From contig OY727098.1 in the NCBI GenBank assembly GCA_963402885.1, positions 372,001 to 436,000 on the forward strand: a stretch of DNA of 64,000 bases, in the 5' to 3' direction. Source of the stretch: Antedon bifida (lineage: Eukaryota; Echinodermata; Crinoidea; Comatulida; Antedonidae). The notes under the pieces were generated by a model. The model was not told the origin of the DNA. It worked only from the letters and a program-made list of their open reading frames with translations, and did no database searches. Positions 23,202 through 36,500 of the stretch are shown here, in pieces (position 1 is the stretch's first letter; each line of letters starts with the position of its first letter). Both the position numbers and the translations under genes were made by a program.

Positions 23202-23302
23202 ATTTTGGTTTTAACAAGGTTAATATGATAGTTATGACGTAATGATGAATTACGTAATACACGTATAAATAGACTATTATCAGCTGTTCAGTCATGTACT
23301 AC

Positions 23303-23380
23303 TTTGTGACCTAACGGGTAATGCTCAGCTTTGGGTGCTCTCAGTTCTAGTAGATTGGGTTCGAACCTCTACGAATATTT
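23303..23380 (+). mobile_element. Second copy of the tRNA-like pol III module
   Basis: GTGACCTAACGGGTAATGC keeps the A box with changes. GGTTCGAACC is intact, followed by an interrupted T run. TATAAATA again lies upstream, at about 23263. Confidence 0.65.
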
Positions 23381-23850
23381 TTTAATAAAAAATAAATAAA
23401 TAAAATAATGAATATTGTTTTTCTTTTATTTTAAAAGAGAGATATTTTGAGGGTTGTAAATGTGAGGCCTAAACAAGTGGACATTTTTTAAAATTAGAAA
23501 CAAAATTGCATGGCATTATAGACTGCCATAAAACCTCGAAAAGAAGCCCATGGCATGTGCTCCATTTTTAGTACTGGGTGGGCTTCTTTTCCACATGGAG
23601 TTTTTTCGAGAATACTTATTGCAAACTAAAAGAGGGGCGAGCTGCTAGGTTCCTGCCCGGAAAATGTTTTATTTACATGATTTGAACAATCTTCTAATGT
23701 AAGATTAAAAGATTAACAACATCAAAATTTAACAGCGTGGGGTGTTGACCGCGAATGACTAAAATACCATCTTCCCCATATAATACACCTGCACAAACTC
23801 ATTAATTTGCAGAACAATTACGCATCTTTTCATTAATGTTGGTGGCGCAA

Positions 23851-24443
23851 TTGAAAAATTCTCATTCATTACGAAATTCTCTGTGTGTATTCGATCCATG
23901 TGATAGGATCGAGACTGATATGATATTATAAATTGTTATTAAACTTAGTTATTTAATGTGATTCGATGTAAGTCATATTTTTAGTTGTCATTCTAGGCCG
24001 ACCCTTCGTTTTGGTGTTTAGGTTTGTTTGTTTAGGCCTAGGTACAATACACAGGCATATGGCGCAATGTAGTAGTAGGCATTACTACTCTATCTAGCTA
24101 GCTATGCCACCTCCCTGCTAGCCTATTTTTTCGATCTGATTATCTGGCCCCATACAGGGCGCTTTGCCTCCTGAGGAACTCGGTAAGAGATGGTAGATTC
24201 TTGGCTTAGCTACTACTGTACTTCTTTTACCCATAAATGTAATGTAATAAAAGATAGTTATTTATCTACAAACTAAACAAAAATACATAAAATCTGTAGT
24301 AGATAGGCTAGGGAGGTAGGCAAAATAAAATGTATTATTATAATTATTATAGGCCTATTATTAATTAATATTATTAATCATATAATGTATGTTGAAATAA
24401 TTGATTCAATGATTAATCAATGAGTGATTATTTTTCAGAAATC
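23851..24443 (+). promoter_or_regulatory. Promoter region and 5' UTR of DNAJC21
   Basis: A leader exon probably ends at 24182 (ACTCG then GTAAGA) and joins the acceptor TTTTTCAG ending at 24438, five bases before the start codon. No TATA box seen. Start site not determinable. Confidence 0.45.
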
Positions 24444-27400
24444 ATGAAATGCCATTATGAAGTACTAGGTGTTGAACAAAATGCCTCTGACAACAGTTTA
24501 AAAAAAGCATACAGAAAATTAGCATTACAATGGCATCCAGGTAGGTATTTTTTATGTAAAAATTACAAAAATATTAATATTTAATAAATTGATCCCAGAA
24601 TGCAATTTTATTACAATATAACTAAAAGAAAACTTGATTAATACAAGAATGGCAAAATTGGTCTTTTGAGATGCGACATAAATATAAAAACCATTTGTTT
24701 CATAAATTTAACTTTTCAGACAAAAATCCAGACCGTATTGACGAATGCACTTCTTATTTTGCTGTCATACAGCAGGCTTATGATGTGTTAAGTGATCCAC
24801 AGGAGCGAGCATGGTATGATAAACACAGAGAAGCCATCATTCGCGGAGGTCAGTGTTTGATGAAATTGGTTGGGAATGGGATAGGGTTACTTACCCACAT
24901 TAAAAGGAGGAATTGGAATGGAAAAAAGTAAAAGCTTTCATAAAGACAACAGCAAGTGTGATTTAAATTTTTTTACTTTGTTTTAAGAATAAGAAATGGC
25001 ACAAGTTGTAACTTTGTATATTTTAAAATGCAGTTGATTGTTAAAAGAGAAAATAATCTGCCTCCCTGACGTCCTGTAATTCCATGTTTAATATTATTAT
25101 TATATAGCACAATGGCATTCACCACTCGTTTTAGGCTAGCTATATCAAGGCTAATTTGTTAAATAATTTTTTTCTTCTAGGATTTGGTGATGACTACAAG
25201 GATGACTTTATTGATTTGGTTCCGTACTTGTCACCATCATGTTACTCAGGTTTCTCAGATGATTCCAAGGTATAATTACAATACTTAGAAAAAAAACCCT
25301 ACTGTACTCTTCTGACAACTTTACTCAAAGTACTTTACAAATAAATTATTTAGCACTGAGAGTATATTTTGCAAGACATACAATGTACAAACTGTGTATT
25401 TAAAAAGCAATTTTTAAATTGAGTTCAGTACATAAATAGTATTCTTTGGAAAGGTTTCAGAAACCCTTTTTTTTTTATAACACTTTTATGTTTTTCAGGG
25501 ATTTTATTCCGTATATGGTGATGTGTTTCACAAAATAGCTGAAGAAGACAAAAGATTTATGGACTCTGATTCTAGTGATTATGATATTCCCGCATTTGGT
25601 GATTCAAAAAGTGATTACGAAGAGGTTAGATTTTATATTAATTATGCTAAATTAAATAATTTTGCATCAATATTTGGAATATTCGATTAGGGACTTCAGC
25701 ATTGAGTATTGTTTTTTGTTATAATTTTGAATACTGAGTATAGAGATATATCAAAGTTGGTTAAATAATAATAAATATTATTAATATTAATTGACAGGTT
25801 GTTCATATATTTTACGCATATTGGCAAAGCTATAGCACGTCAAGGTCATTTGTTTGGGTTGAGAAATATGACACAAGAGAAGCACCTAATCGACAAATTT
25901 CACGGCTGATGGAAAAGGACAACAAGAAACTTAGAGACAAAGCAAAGAAAGCATGGAACGGCCATATCAGGGTAAAGCTCTGTCTACACTATCAAACTTT
26001 ATGTAATGTGCCCATATATGGACATGATGTCATTATTAGTGCCATATTTGAGTATATCACTACCATATTTGGGCACATCACATTTTTGTCAAATTAGTTT
26101 GATAGTGTAGACAAAGCTCTAGGGTAACTTTTCTTCAATTATATTTTGTTGAAGGTTATTATATTTTATTTTTAATTATTTAACATATTTTTGTTTATAA
26201 TGTTTTATTCCCTGCTGTATGTTATGTTTGATTAACTAATTTTTTTAACCTTAAAATAATTTCATACATTTTAATTTCTTTCAGGAATTAGTAACAATGG
26301 TTAAGAAACGTGACAAACGAGTACAAGCAAGGAAGGTAATAAGTTTCACACTTTTATTTTTGTAATCAATTTAATTTAACAGAGAGTGAAAACAGATGAG
26401 TTGTTTAACAGAATTTGTATCCACCCTTAAAAGGAAACATTAACCATTTGAATCAAAGACTGGCACTAGTCTTGCTGTACAAATGGCAATGTAATGTATT
26501 GATCCTGGACAAATGTATACAGTCAACTCTCCCAATTCTGGAAACTTTCCCAAAACTAGACTTTCCTTCAAAGTTTTTGAGAAAGAGCAAGACCAATATT
26601 ACGTTATTTAAATATTGTAAGAATCTATTTTGTTTAAAGTGGGACGTGCTCACGAACGACAAAAAAAAACTTTCCTTGAGGTACAAAAGGTCTCAAATTT
26701 AATTTTACATATTAGGCCAGCCCAAAGGTGTCTGGTGTTGGAAGAGTTGATTGTACTTATGAAACAAATGCATAATTACAATGATATTAAAGAACTAACA
26801 AAGTGAAAAATTAGAAACTTAAATGAATGTCATTAACATTTGTTGTTTTGTTATATGAAAGGCACTGATGGAGGAAAGAGCAGCAGAAAGAAGTAAGTTG
26901 GAGGCAGAGAGAAAAGTAAAACAGCAGAAAGAAAGAGCCAAGTGAGTACAAAATACTTTTGATGATGGCTTTATACACACTCTGGTATAAATATGAGTCT
27001 AATATCAAATCAAATAACACTCTTTTGTCCTAAGTGAATTGAAGGATCGATATAGTGGAGAAAAAAATAAATACAGCAGTATATACAAATAATACACAAA
27101 TTTGTTATAAAAATATGAAATTGTCCATGTCTAGACGTCATGAAGAATATGCAATAGAGGGTATGAAAGCCAAGGCGGAAATGGAGGAAGATCTACAAGC
27201 TATGGAGGCTAAGCTGAATGAAGAGTTTGGTGTCAACTCATCAGGAAGCTTAGGTTAGTATCAATGATGTTGTATGACATTTCCTGATTGGCCAACCAAC
27301 ATATATGACCGACTACCTATTTTCTAAACTGCTAACTGGCCAATCAAATTGTAGAATGTCCTTGTACTGCTTGACTGAAAGTACTATGTCATTTAATATT

Positions 27401-29144
27401 GTCCTTAATATTTTAGAAGGCTCAGATGACTGTTCAGATCCAGATGAGATGTTAAGTGATCTGTTTTGTATTGCATGTAATAAAGAATTCAAAAGTGATA
27501 AAGCGTAAGTAACCAAGCCTGCATTTATTAAGTGCATATAAACAAATAGTAATAACATAATAAAGAAGATTTTCATGATAGCGGTGATACCGGCTTGATG
27601 ATGTCATATCAATACCACATTTGGGGACATCACACTTTTATCAAACTAGTTTGATTGTGTAGACAGAGCTTAAGAACAAACAGTTAAAGTTACTATTTTT
27701 TCTGGTGGCAGATTTGCAAATCATGAGAATTCGAAGAAACACAAAGAAAACGTGATTTTTTTAAAACAGCAAATGGAAGATGAGGAATCGGAATTTGTAG
27801 GAGAAGATGAGGAGTCGGAATTTGTAGGAGAAGATGAGAAGGAAAATGTTGATAGTGAAGAAATTGACAATTTGAATGGATCTACAATAGACACAGATGA
27901 TGAAACTAAATCTACCAATAATGTTGAAGAGGATGCAGAACAATTTATTCAATCTAAATCTAAGTTAGTGTTTAAGCTGTTTTTTAAAAAATACAGTAGA
28001 ACCCCTATTAAGGGACGCTATTAGCTATAATAGAGTAATCAACTCATTGATATTTTGATTTATTAGTTGCCAACAGTATTTTCGTATTTTCTTTTTAGGT
28101 TATCAAAAAAACAAAAGAAGAGGCGGAGACAACAGAATAAATATCAAGTGAGTTTATTAAAACATTATAATTATACTTGTACACTATTGTTACAATAAAT
28201 ATCAAATATCATCAATTACTACTATTGAAAGAGATGAATTTTTACTGTATAATGTAACCACAGTAGAAATGATCACTGTCTGGGCTTCTATTAAACACTA
28301 AACCTCTACTCACTGTATCTACCACTACTGAGATTCATCTGAGATTGTTTTGGAAGCCCAATCAATCATATTTCCCCTCCGAATAATATTGCCCAAAAGT
28401 TTTTAAATAATTTATTACAGAATAAAGAAGGTGATGAGAATGAAGAAGGTAACAATGAAGAAGACAATGAAACCACTAAACAACCAATCACATCAGAAGA
28501 AATAAACAAAATAACAGATGAATTAGGTGAAAGGTTAGAGGTCAATGACACGCTTACTAACAATAAAGATTCTGATGGAGATAATACTGAGGAATTAACC
28601 CAAGCACCTGTGTAAGTGAAAAATTATTTTTACATTTCAGAATAATCTCTTTAGAAAAAGATACAAAATGGAGGTCACAATGTAGGCCTATCACTAAGAC
28701 TTTTTGATGTGAAACCTTATTACATTGTGCAAAATATTGACCATTTTGTACATTACATAACATATGTTTTTTAAAAATGAAAATAGGACTTACTTTTTTT
28801 TTATTTGGATCTAATACTGATAGAAACAAACAAAAAACATTCATTCTTTGTTTATTTTCAGTAATGTGAAAAAGAAGGGCAAGAAAGCAAAACTAGCTCG
28901 CAAAGAAGCAGCAAGACAAAATGCTGTTGGGGCAGAAGTAACACACCAACCACCACCACCTGAGTCTTTAATATGTAACACCTGTAATATGAAATGCAAA
29001 TCTAAAAATAAGTTATTCATTCATTTGAAAGAGAGTGGTCACTCACTGAGACTGCCCAGTACCAGTAGTACAGCGGTGAAAGATGAAAAACGTAAAAAAG
29101 GGAAAAGAAGCAAAGGAAAAAACGCACATATACATGATTCTTGA
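24444..29144 (+). CDS. DNAJC21: DnaJ homolog subfamily C member 21 (ribosome biogenesis co-chaperone)
   Basis: Thirteen coding exons: 24444-24540, 24720-24848, 25181-25269, 25499-25624, 25798-25971, 26285-26335, 26862-26941, 27135-27253, 27417-27504, 27712-27963, 28099-28147, 28421-28611 and 28862-29144. They total 1728 nt, 575 aa, the size of the human long isoform. The J domain is at residues 1-70, with the HPD motif split across exons 1 and 2, then [15 protein letters not shown], a family hallmark. A charged helical region follows, and a C2H2 finger at about 306-328 (C-x2-C-x12-H-x5-H). Next is an acidic stretch with a tandemly repeated EESEFVGED, a basic [10 protein letters not shown] tract, and a C-terminal finger at about 520-545. 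The family (yeast Jjj1) stimulates Hsp70 in recycling late 60S ribosomal factors. Introns carry two family i MITEs and a pogo-like MITE. Confidence 0.96.
25969..26127. mobile_element. Palindromic MITE, family i, at the exon 5 splice donor
   Basis: Element AGCTCTGTCTACACTATCAA to GATAGTGTAGACAAAGCTCT is flanked by the direct repeat AGGGTAA (25969-25975 and 26121-26127). The left AGGGTAA contains the DNAJC21 exon 5 donor (exon ends 25971, intron GTAAAG). Confidence 0.9.
26518..26755. mobile_element. pogo/Tigger-like MITE
   Basis: Flanked by TA at 26518 and 26754. The left end is CAGTCAACTCTCCCAATTCT and the right end, inverted, reads CAATCAACTCTTCCAACACC. TIRs starting CAGT(C/T)AACTCT with a TA target are typical of the pogo branch of Tc1/mariner. 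Non-coding. Confidence 0.75.
27596..27673. mobile_element. Palindromic MITE, family i, truncated
   Basis: Only the right half is present: GACATCACACTTTTATCAAA to GTGTAGACAGAGCTTAA. In intron 9 of DNAJC21. Confidence 0.8.
27994..28035. repeat. pogo-like terminal fragment
   Basis: ACAGTAGAACCCCTATTAAG GGACGC resembles a pogo-family inverted end. No partner end found nearby. Confidence 0.45.
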
Positions 29145-29171
29145 TATTTGTTTGGTTTTAATTTATTATTA

Positions 29172-29177
29172 AATAAA
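29172..29177 (+). promoter_or_regulatory. Polyadenylation signal of DNAJC21
   Basis: AATAAA lies 28 bp after the stop codon, giving a very short 3' UTR. Confidence 0.6.
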
Positions 29178-29329
29178 ATATTTAACTATTAAACTGTAAC
29201 TAAACAGTATATCATGTTAAAGGGGTTGTCTATTTGTAAATTTGTCATTGTTAAAACATACACATACAAAATCAAACATATATATCGGGACATCAAGCTA
29301 TCATACCTACAAATAATGATGCATATAGT

Positions 29330-29473
29330 TTGTTTGTTTTAATTGTTTCTCTGCACACACAACACCTTCAAAATACGACTGAAAACCCACTTGTACACAG
29401 AAGCATTTCCTGTTTAACTTTGTCAAGCACCTTTGAACATTATTTTTATGGATACCGGCACTATATAAGTCTG

Positions 29474-29520
<47 letters not shown>
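29330..29520 (+). repeat. Retroposon 3' end with (GATT)n microsatellite
   Basis: GGCACTATATAAGTCTGTTT followed by about eleven GATT units. The CTATATAAG end before a short tandem repeat is typical of L2/CR1-type LINE and partner SINE 3' ends. A related end is at 60060-60115. Confidence 0.65.
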
Positions 29521-29529
29521 TACAATGAA

Positions 29530-30552
29530 AAAACAAAATTACACTAAAAAGTACAGAAGAGGCCAAGTTTGGGGACAAACTTTAAGTCATGGCCACCAGA
29601 CTAAAATAAAAAAAAATTATAATTATGAAAAAAGGTGATAAAAAGCAAGCTAGTTTCTGTCCCGTTTTAAATCTCAATGAGACCATGGATATCCATGGAC
29701 GAGACGAACTATTATCTCGTTTTACGTTATGTTGACATTGTTTGAGGGCGCTCTTTATAGCAGTCGACGGAAGTGAAGAAGGCAGACGATTAACAAATAA
29801 AAATATACTTTAAAAATTATATTTAAGTTATTATGTGTAATTAAATTATAAGGTTATATTAAAAAAATATATCTTATAAATTTAGTTTATTTTATACATT
29901 TGAAAGTTAAAAATATCTAAAATATTTTTGTTATTTCTAAGTACTTAGATAAAGTTTATTTTGCTTAGTAACTGTCCATAGCAACTAACACTGCTGTCGC
30001 GCGTTTCGTCGATCTCCCGTGTTTGTTGTTTTTGTTGTAGTTGTGATGAGTATTTAATACATTTTCAGGTAAAATTTTGGGCTATTTTGAATTTGAATAA
30101 TAATCTGTCTTGCTAGATATAGTTACTGAATATCTGTTCGCATCAATTGATGCAGAAATAGGCACTAGCTAGCCTAGCTATATGCCTAGCTAACTAAACT
30201 ACTAGGGCCTATATTATAGGAGGCCTAGGTAGGCTAGTAAATTGAATGAATGTGCTGATGATGAGCCCTGACTGTGGTGGTGGGGTGACTGTGTCCTGTG
30301 TGAGAGGACTAGGCCTAGGTTCTGTCAATGAAACTTCTCTCCGCCATGATCAAAAAGTCAGGCAAAAGGTGTATATTCAGAATGTTAATAAAATTGTATT
30401 TTATATTTTTGTATTTTGCCAGTTTTCAAATCACATTTCTGTTTTTTAAATGGACAATAAAGTATATATGACTATGACTACATTAATGATTTCTTTTATA
30501 GTTTTAAATTCTATTTCTACAGATTTGAGTGAAGCATCAGCAGCAAATCAAA
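29530..30552 (+). promoter_or_regulatory. Upstream region and 5' UTR of CFAP57
   Basis: A CpG-containing patch (GCTGTCGCGCGTTTCGTCGA near 29993-30012) is followed by a probable leader exon ending at 30068 (TTTTCAG then GTAAAA). It is joined to the acceptor TTTCTACAG ending 30522. No TATA box recognised. Other frames here are short and unsupported. Confidence 0.4.
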
Positions 30553-33500
30553 ATGTCAATAGCGACTGCACAGCCTCGCCATGTTTTTGGTTTGAAGGGC
30601 AAAGTTAATAACAACATCTGTTATGTGGATGAACAAACCATAGTTTACCCGTCGGGTGCAAATACTGTTTTATATAACATTGATCAAAAATCGCAGAAAT
30701 TCATTGCGGGATCTGAAAAAAGTCTCGGAACAACAGCAATGTGTGTCAGTCCGAACCGCAGATACATCGCCATTGCTGAAAAGGGCAGCGAGAAAGCTAC
30801 TATCACTATTTATGACTTGCACTCTTTGCGAAAACGTAAAGTTTTAAGTTCACTGGATATCCAGTCTGTTGAGTTTGTTAGTCTGGCTTTCTCTCCCGAT
30901 TCAAAGTATCTGATTGCTCAAGCTGGACGACCAGATTGGATACTTCTTTACTGGACCTGGGAAAAGTCAAAGGTCATGGCATCGACAAAAACCTCAAATC
31001 CTGCGAACAATGACATTTATCAGGTAAAGATAAACAAAATGTAATCGAAATCATCAATCAAAAATAATGTTTAAGAAAGGTAAAATAATGTACCTGTAGT
31101 CTACAGTGTTTATTTAATTAATTTTGTCTCCCTATATTTAAAAAATTAAGTAAAAACTTATGAACCAATGATTACTGTCTTATTTAAAGCACTGTATACA
31201 CTATCAAACTCTTCATGTGACAAAAAAATAATGTGATGTGCCCTTATATGGACATGATGATGTCATATCACTACCATATTAAGCCAGAGCTTAACAGATT
31301 GTGTTAATTTCAGTATTATTCACAATACAATTTATTAGTTGGTAATTGATATATTTCTTCTCTCAAAGGTTTCTTTTAACCCGCAAGACAATACACAGAT
31401 CTGTGTTGTTGGAAACGGAATCTTCAAGCTTTTCCGTTACAGTGAAGGCAACCTGCGACAGTTTGCCTTTCAGAAGTTAGAGCCACAGAACTACTTGTCA
31501 CAAGCTTGGGTGTCGGATGAAAGAGTTATTGTTGGCACTGATAATGGCAAGCTTTTCCTATTTGAGTCGGGAGAACTGAGGAATGAATTCTCAATTGTAA
31601 CAAAGGAAAAAGAAATGGAAAGGTATGCTATGGCCCTTACTACTATTGTTGATAAAATAGTAAGAGTATGACTATTATTATTATTTGGTATTATCAATTC
31701 CACTATGGTTTGGTAAGTATCCTCAGGTATAATCACACTTCAGGTCTAATCCCACCCCCTAATTTATGTCTGATTTCACAAACAGGCATATCCCAGGTAT
31801 AGCCTCAGTATTCACTTTTGGTAAATAAAACATTAAGTCAATTCTGTCAGAACTGCTTTTTACGTCCCTCAGATAAACAGGTTTAAAATTGTAATGTTTC
31901 TTGATTTTTTTATTCCCCAATTCCAACAAACTGCTAATAAACTTCACCACTACAGGTTATTTCAAAATAATAGAAACTGCATTTTTTTTATAAGCAAAAG
32001 TCTTATATTAGAGACTAATTACGTTTTAATTGACAGGGTTGGGAGTATTGCAGAAGGTGACTCGGTGCCTTCAGGACCACCTCCAGTTACTGCTATTGTA
32101 GCTTACTCCAAGGGCTTTGCCTGCTCAGGGGGCATAGGCACAGTTCATCTATTTGAAAAGACAGAAGACAAGGATAACTACAAAAAGGGCAGAGAAATCA
32201 AGGTATTATTCAATTAAGTTGCAAGCAATTGTTTCAAATAAATGTTATTACCCGGGTCATTTTGGATCAAACACGTAAAGATACTACCATAATAATGCAG
32301 CAAGTAATCAGTGCAAAGTTGTGTCTTGATCTAACCGGGTGAAGGGAGGCAACTGTAAGTGTCTTGCCTAAAGATACAAGCAATGTGGCGAGAGTTGGAT
32401 TCAAACCACAATCTTACAATTAGTAATCCAATACACTGCGCCACACCTTCTTTCTGTCTGTATTCTCTTGTTTGTAAAGAGAATGTTAATTGATGTTGGT
32501 TTCTGATATTTAGATTCCACAAGATGCAATTGGTGCTGACCCAACAAGACAAGAAAATCATACAATAAAGACGGTGACAGTTAGTCCCTCAGAAGAGACA
32601 TTGGTTTGCAGTACCATCACAAACCAACTCTACTGCATGACTCTCTCCAGTGCTGATCTAGGAAAGGTAACACTGTCATTTTCAGTGACATAATCATCTT
32701 TATTCATTATCTTTATTTATCTTATTTTCATTATCAATATGCTACTGTAAGTGTAACCACTATCAATTTCATTTTCTTTTTTTGTTTTTTATTAAGCTCT
32801 GTCTACACAATCAAACTAGTTTGACAACAAATAGTAATGTGCCCAAATATGGTGGTTATATGCCCAAATATGGTAGTGATATGCCCAAATTTGGTAGTGA
32901 TATTACATCATCATGTCCATATATGCGCACATCCCATTTGTTTGTCACACATAAAGTTTGATAGTGACCTTTACGTATTGTAATTTACTTTATCTACACT
33001 TTTCTATTTTTTTACATAGCATGGTGATCAAGCGACCTTTGAACTGTTATCCCAACCCTTCCACTTTGGAACTATCAGTGGTTCAGATGTGTGCATCCGT
33101 AAACCACTCATAGCCACCTGTTCTGTTGATAGGTCGGTTCGTATCTGGAACTATGAAACAAAGTAAGTTTTTACGGCACTCTATCATGGGGTTAATGTTT
33201 CCTTACCACTGTGGTTCTGGGTTCAAGTCATAGCTCCCACATTACCAGAACTTTTTTATGAGGTTAAATTTTAAAAAGAAATGTTTATGATCAGTACATT
33301 GATGAGTAAATAAGTAGATAAGCATAGTTAATTTGTTTACTCTTACATAAATTGTAGTTGAACACGACTCAAACCTACAACCTCCAGATCACTAGCCTGG
33401 AGGTCAAACTTCTAGACCACCAAGTTTGCGCTGATAGCTAGGATTGGATTCAAGCCCAAGATAGATTAAATGATTTTGTTTTTGTGTAAATTAAAATAAT

Positions 33501-36500
33501 TATACTGTGTCTTTTCCTTTTCCAGTTCCATTGAGCTGCACAAGGAATTCCAGGAGGAAGCATACAGTATAGCTCTTCATCCATCAGGCCTGTTCATTCT
33601 GGTTGGTTTTAGTGACAAGTTAAGACTTATGAACCTGCTCATTGATGACATCAGAACATTCAAAGAGTTCACTGTTAGAGGTTGCCGTGAGGTATGTTGC
33701 TTTATGTGAACAATTTGAGTATGTATCAATTTATTACTTAACGCCGTTCTTCTGACTTTTTTCGCCTTGGCCGTTTCTCCAAAGTGTTCTGTCAGATGCT
33801 ATGTTCTTTATTATCTGTAGGTCCGTTACAGTTTTGAATTTTTTTGGTAGTTATATCAATTTGGTAGAAATAACTTTATTGAATAGGACAGAGATGATGT
33901 ACAGTAGATTTAACTAATTTTTGAAACAAACAGAAATCAATTTTATAATTATGCTGGTGATGAATTAAAATAATCTTCGGTATTGGCAACAGTCATTATT
34001 TAATATTACTGTATAATTCTGTATTCTTTTCAATTGTATTTGTTCTCTTTGTTTTAGTGTTCATTCAGCAATGGAGGTCACATGTTCGCTGCTGTTCATG
34101 GCAATGTTATTCAAGTTTACTCAACTTCTACGTTTGAGATTATCAACAACTTGAAAGGACACAATGGCAAGGTAATCTAAGTTTTGTGACTGTGATATAT
34201 GAGTGTGTGCAGTACTGTATGTCATAGATTTTCATGCAATGTGTATAGAGAAAATTAATGTTTTTTATAATTAATCAATATGACAATTACCTTGCTGTTT
34301 AATGTAATTACTATCAATTATTATTATCAACATGACTGTCCAAACATTTCAGGTGCGTTCAATTGTATGGAGCGCCGATGACAGCAAGCTTGTTAGCTGT
34401 GGAATGGATGGAGCAGTGTATGAATGGAATTCATTCAGCGGAAAACGTGAGGGAGAAAGTGTACTGAAGTCGTGTAGTTACACTTGCGTTACTGTTACTC
34501 CTGATGGAAAAACTACATTTGCTGTTGGTTCTGACCGCACTTTAAAAGAGATTACAGATTCTCAGGTTAGTAGTGATTTCAATTTATATAAGTTAATGAA
34601 GGACAGGTTAATAAAAAAGACAGATCTTGCATTTTGGGTGTACATCATTCACCGGCCTATTGCATGGTACAAAGATGTTTACAAAATGCAGATCATTCAG
34701 TAGCATCCTCAATCTTTGAAATGGGAGAAGAGCAGGTTAATATATGGGAAAGATAAGGCCATTAAAAAAGGCAGATCTCGGATTCTTGCCATGGAGTAGG
34801 GCATAGACAGTGCACACTATAAGTTGGTTTTTGTATATTATTACCATCCCCATCCTAGTACAAAAAAAATGACCATTTAGGAGTACCCTCAATCATTGAA
34901 ATGGAAATTATTGAAATTATGATATCAGCCAATGGCAATATATATCCATTGATAATGTTTACTGCATTTCAGATATTACGTGATGTAGAGGCAACTGATG
35001 TCACACTGACCCAAGTTGCAATGTCTCATAATGGACGAATGCTGTTTGCAGGAACATCAGCCGGTACCTTGCGATCAATGAAGTACCCTTTGACCTCACC
35101 TGGTGAATGGACAGAAAGCATGGCCCATGGAACAGCAATAACTAAGGTGAGATTGCATAGACACACCTGCTAAATTCAAGACCAAATAAAAAAGGGATGT
35201 TTGAATAAATATGACTTGTTGCCCATAACATTTTCAAATGATTTCTTTCTAGATTTAAATTTTAAAACATTATTGCAGTTTTCATTGTAATTGGTCAGAT
35301 TGTCACTATCATTGTATTCTTTACCCAACAGATGAGGATAAGCTATGATGACCAGTACCTCATAACTGTTTCTGAAGATTCTGTATTGATGATCTGGAAA
35401 ATCACAGACAAAGAGGGTCGTGGTCTGAAGAGGGACAAAGAAATAGGTTATGCTGAAGAAATCCTTATTACCAAGTCAGACTTGGAAGAAAAGGTAAATG
35501 CACTATAATCATTTATAAGCTAACTTTGTGATGATGTACCTGTTAGCAATGCATTTCTATAATAATACTTAATAATATTGCTTGCTGTTGCATAGAATTA
35601 GGAAACAAAAGAGGATTACTAAGGTATCTTTTACAGTTAGATAAGACTGCTTATTAACATTTGTTTTATGTGTAGAACTCTGTCATGGCTGAGCTTAAGA
35701 CCAGAGTAGAAGAGCTAAAGATGGAGAATGAGTATCAGCTTCGTCTCAAGGATATGAACTACAACGAAAAAATAAAAGAGTTGACAGAAAAATTCATTCA
35801 GGAGATGGAATCATTGAAGACAAAGAATCAAGTCCTGAAGACGGATAAAGACAAAGAGGAGGCCAGGCACGAAGAAGAACTTGCAGAAATTATGGAGAAA
35901 AACTCCAAAGAAAATCAGGATCTTGGTAAATAATATGATGCATTTTTGGAGAATTTTTTTTTTGGTGAAACTTACCAAATTGTTTACCTCATTTAACGCC
36001 AAAGAAAAATTCTCAAAAATTATCATTAGAAACCATTCATTTTTGTGTTTAAATTATTCAAAACACTGTAGTTAATTCAATATAAATGTATATTTTTTTT
36101 GTTTTCTAAACTTTACATTATAACTCTTCATTTTGTATTGTAGAGCTTGCTAACAACCAGAAGCTGATGATTGAGTATGAGAAGTACCAAGAACTACAAT
36201 CCAAGTCTCAGAAGATGCAAGAAGACTATGAACGACAACTACAGGAGATGGAAGAGTCTAAGGAACAAGCTTTAGAAGAACTGACTGAGTACTACCAGAC
36301 CAAGCTACAAGAGAAAACCATCCAGCTGGACCAGGTGAATAATTATAACATTTCTGTTGTTATCTTAAGATCTGTCTACACTATCAAACTAGTTTGACAA
36401 AACAAGTGTGATGTGCCCAAATATGGTAGTGATATACCCAAATATGGTAGTGATATGACATCATCATGTCCATATATGGGCACATCACATTTTTTTATGT

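Larger units (their letters stand above)
22495..23850. repeat. Tandem segmental duplication, copy 2
   Basis: Second copy of the block at 20775-22100 in the same orientation, differing by small indels and substitutions. The region between copies (22100-22494) holds a related but shorter piece with TGTCCCCGGAAA and CATGATTTGAA words. Confidence 0.85.

Noticed and set aside
26415..26702. 95-codon frame in DNAJC21 intron 6
   Set aside because: Runs through a pogo-like MITE and lies between well-defined exons.
27721..27952. Minus-strand serine-rich frames
   Set aside because: Antisense shadows of the acidic exon 10 of DNAJC21.
30529..30552. Earlier start for CFAP57 eight codons upstream
   Set aside because: It begins with GTG inside the leader; the first ATG in frame is at 30553 and matches the family N-terminus.
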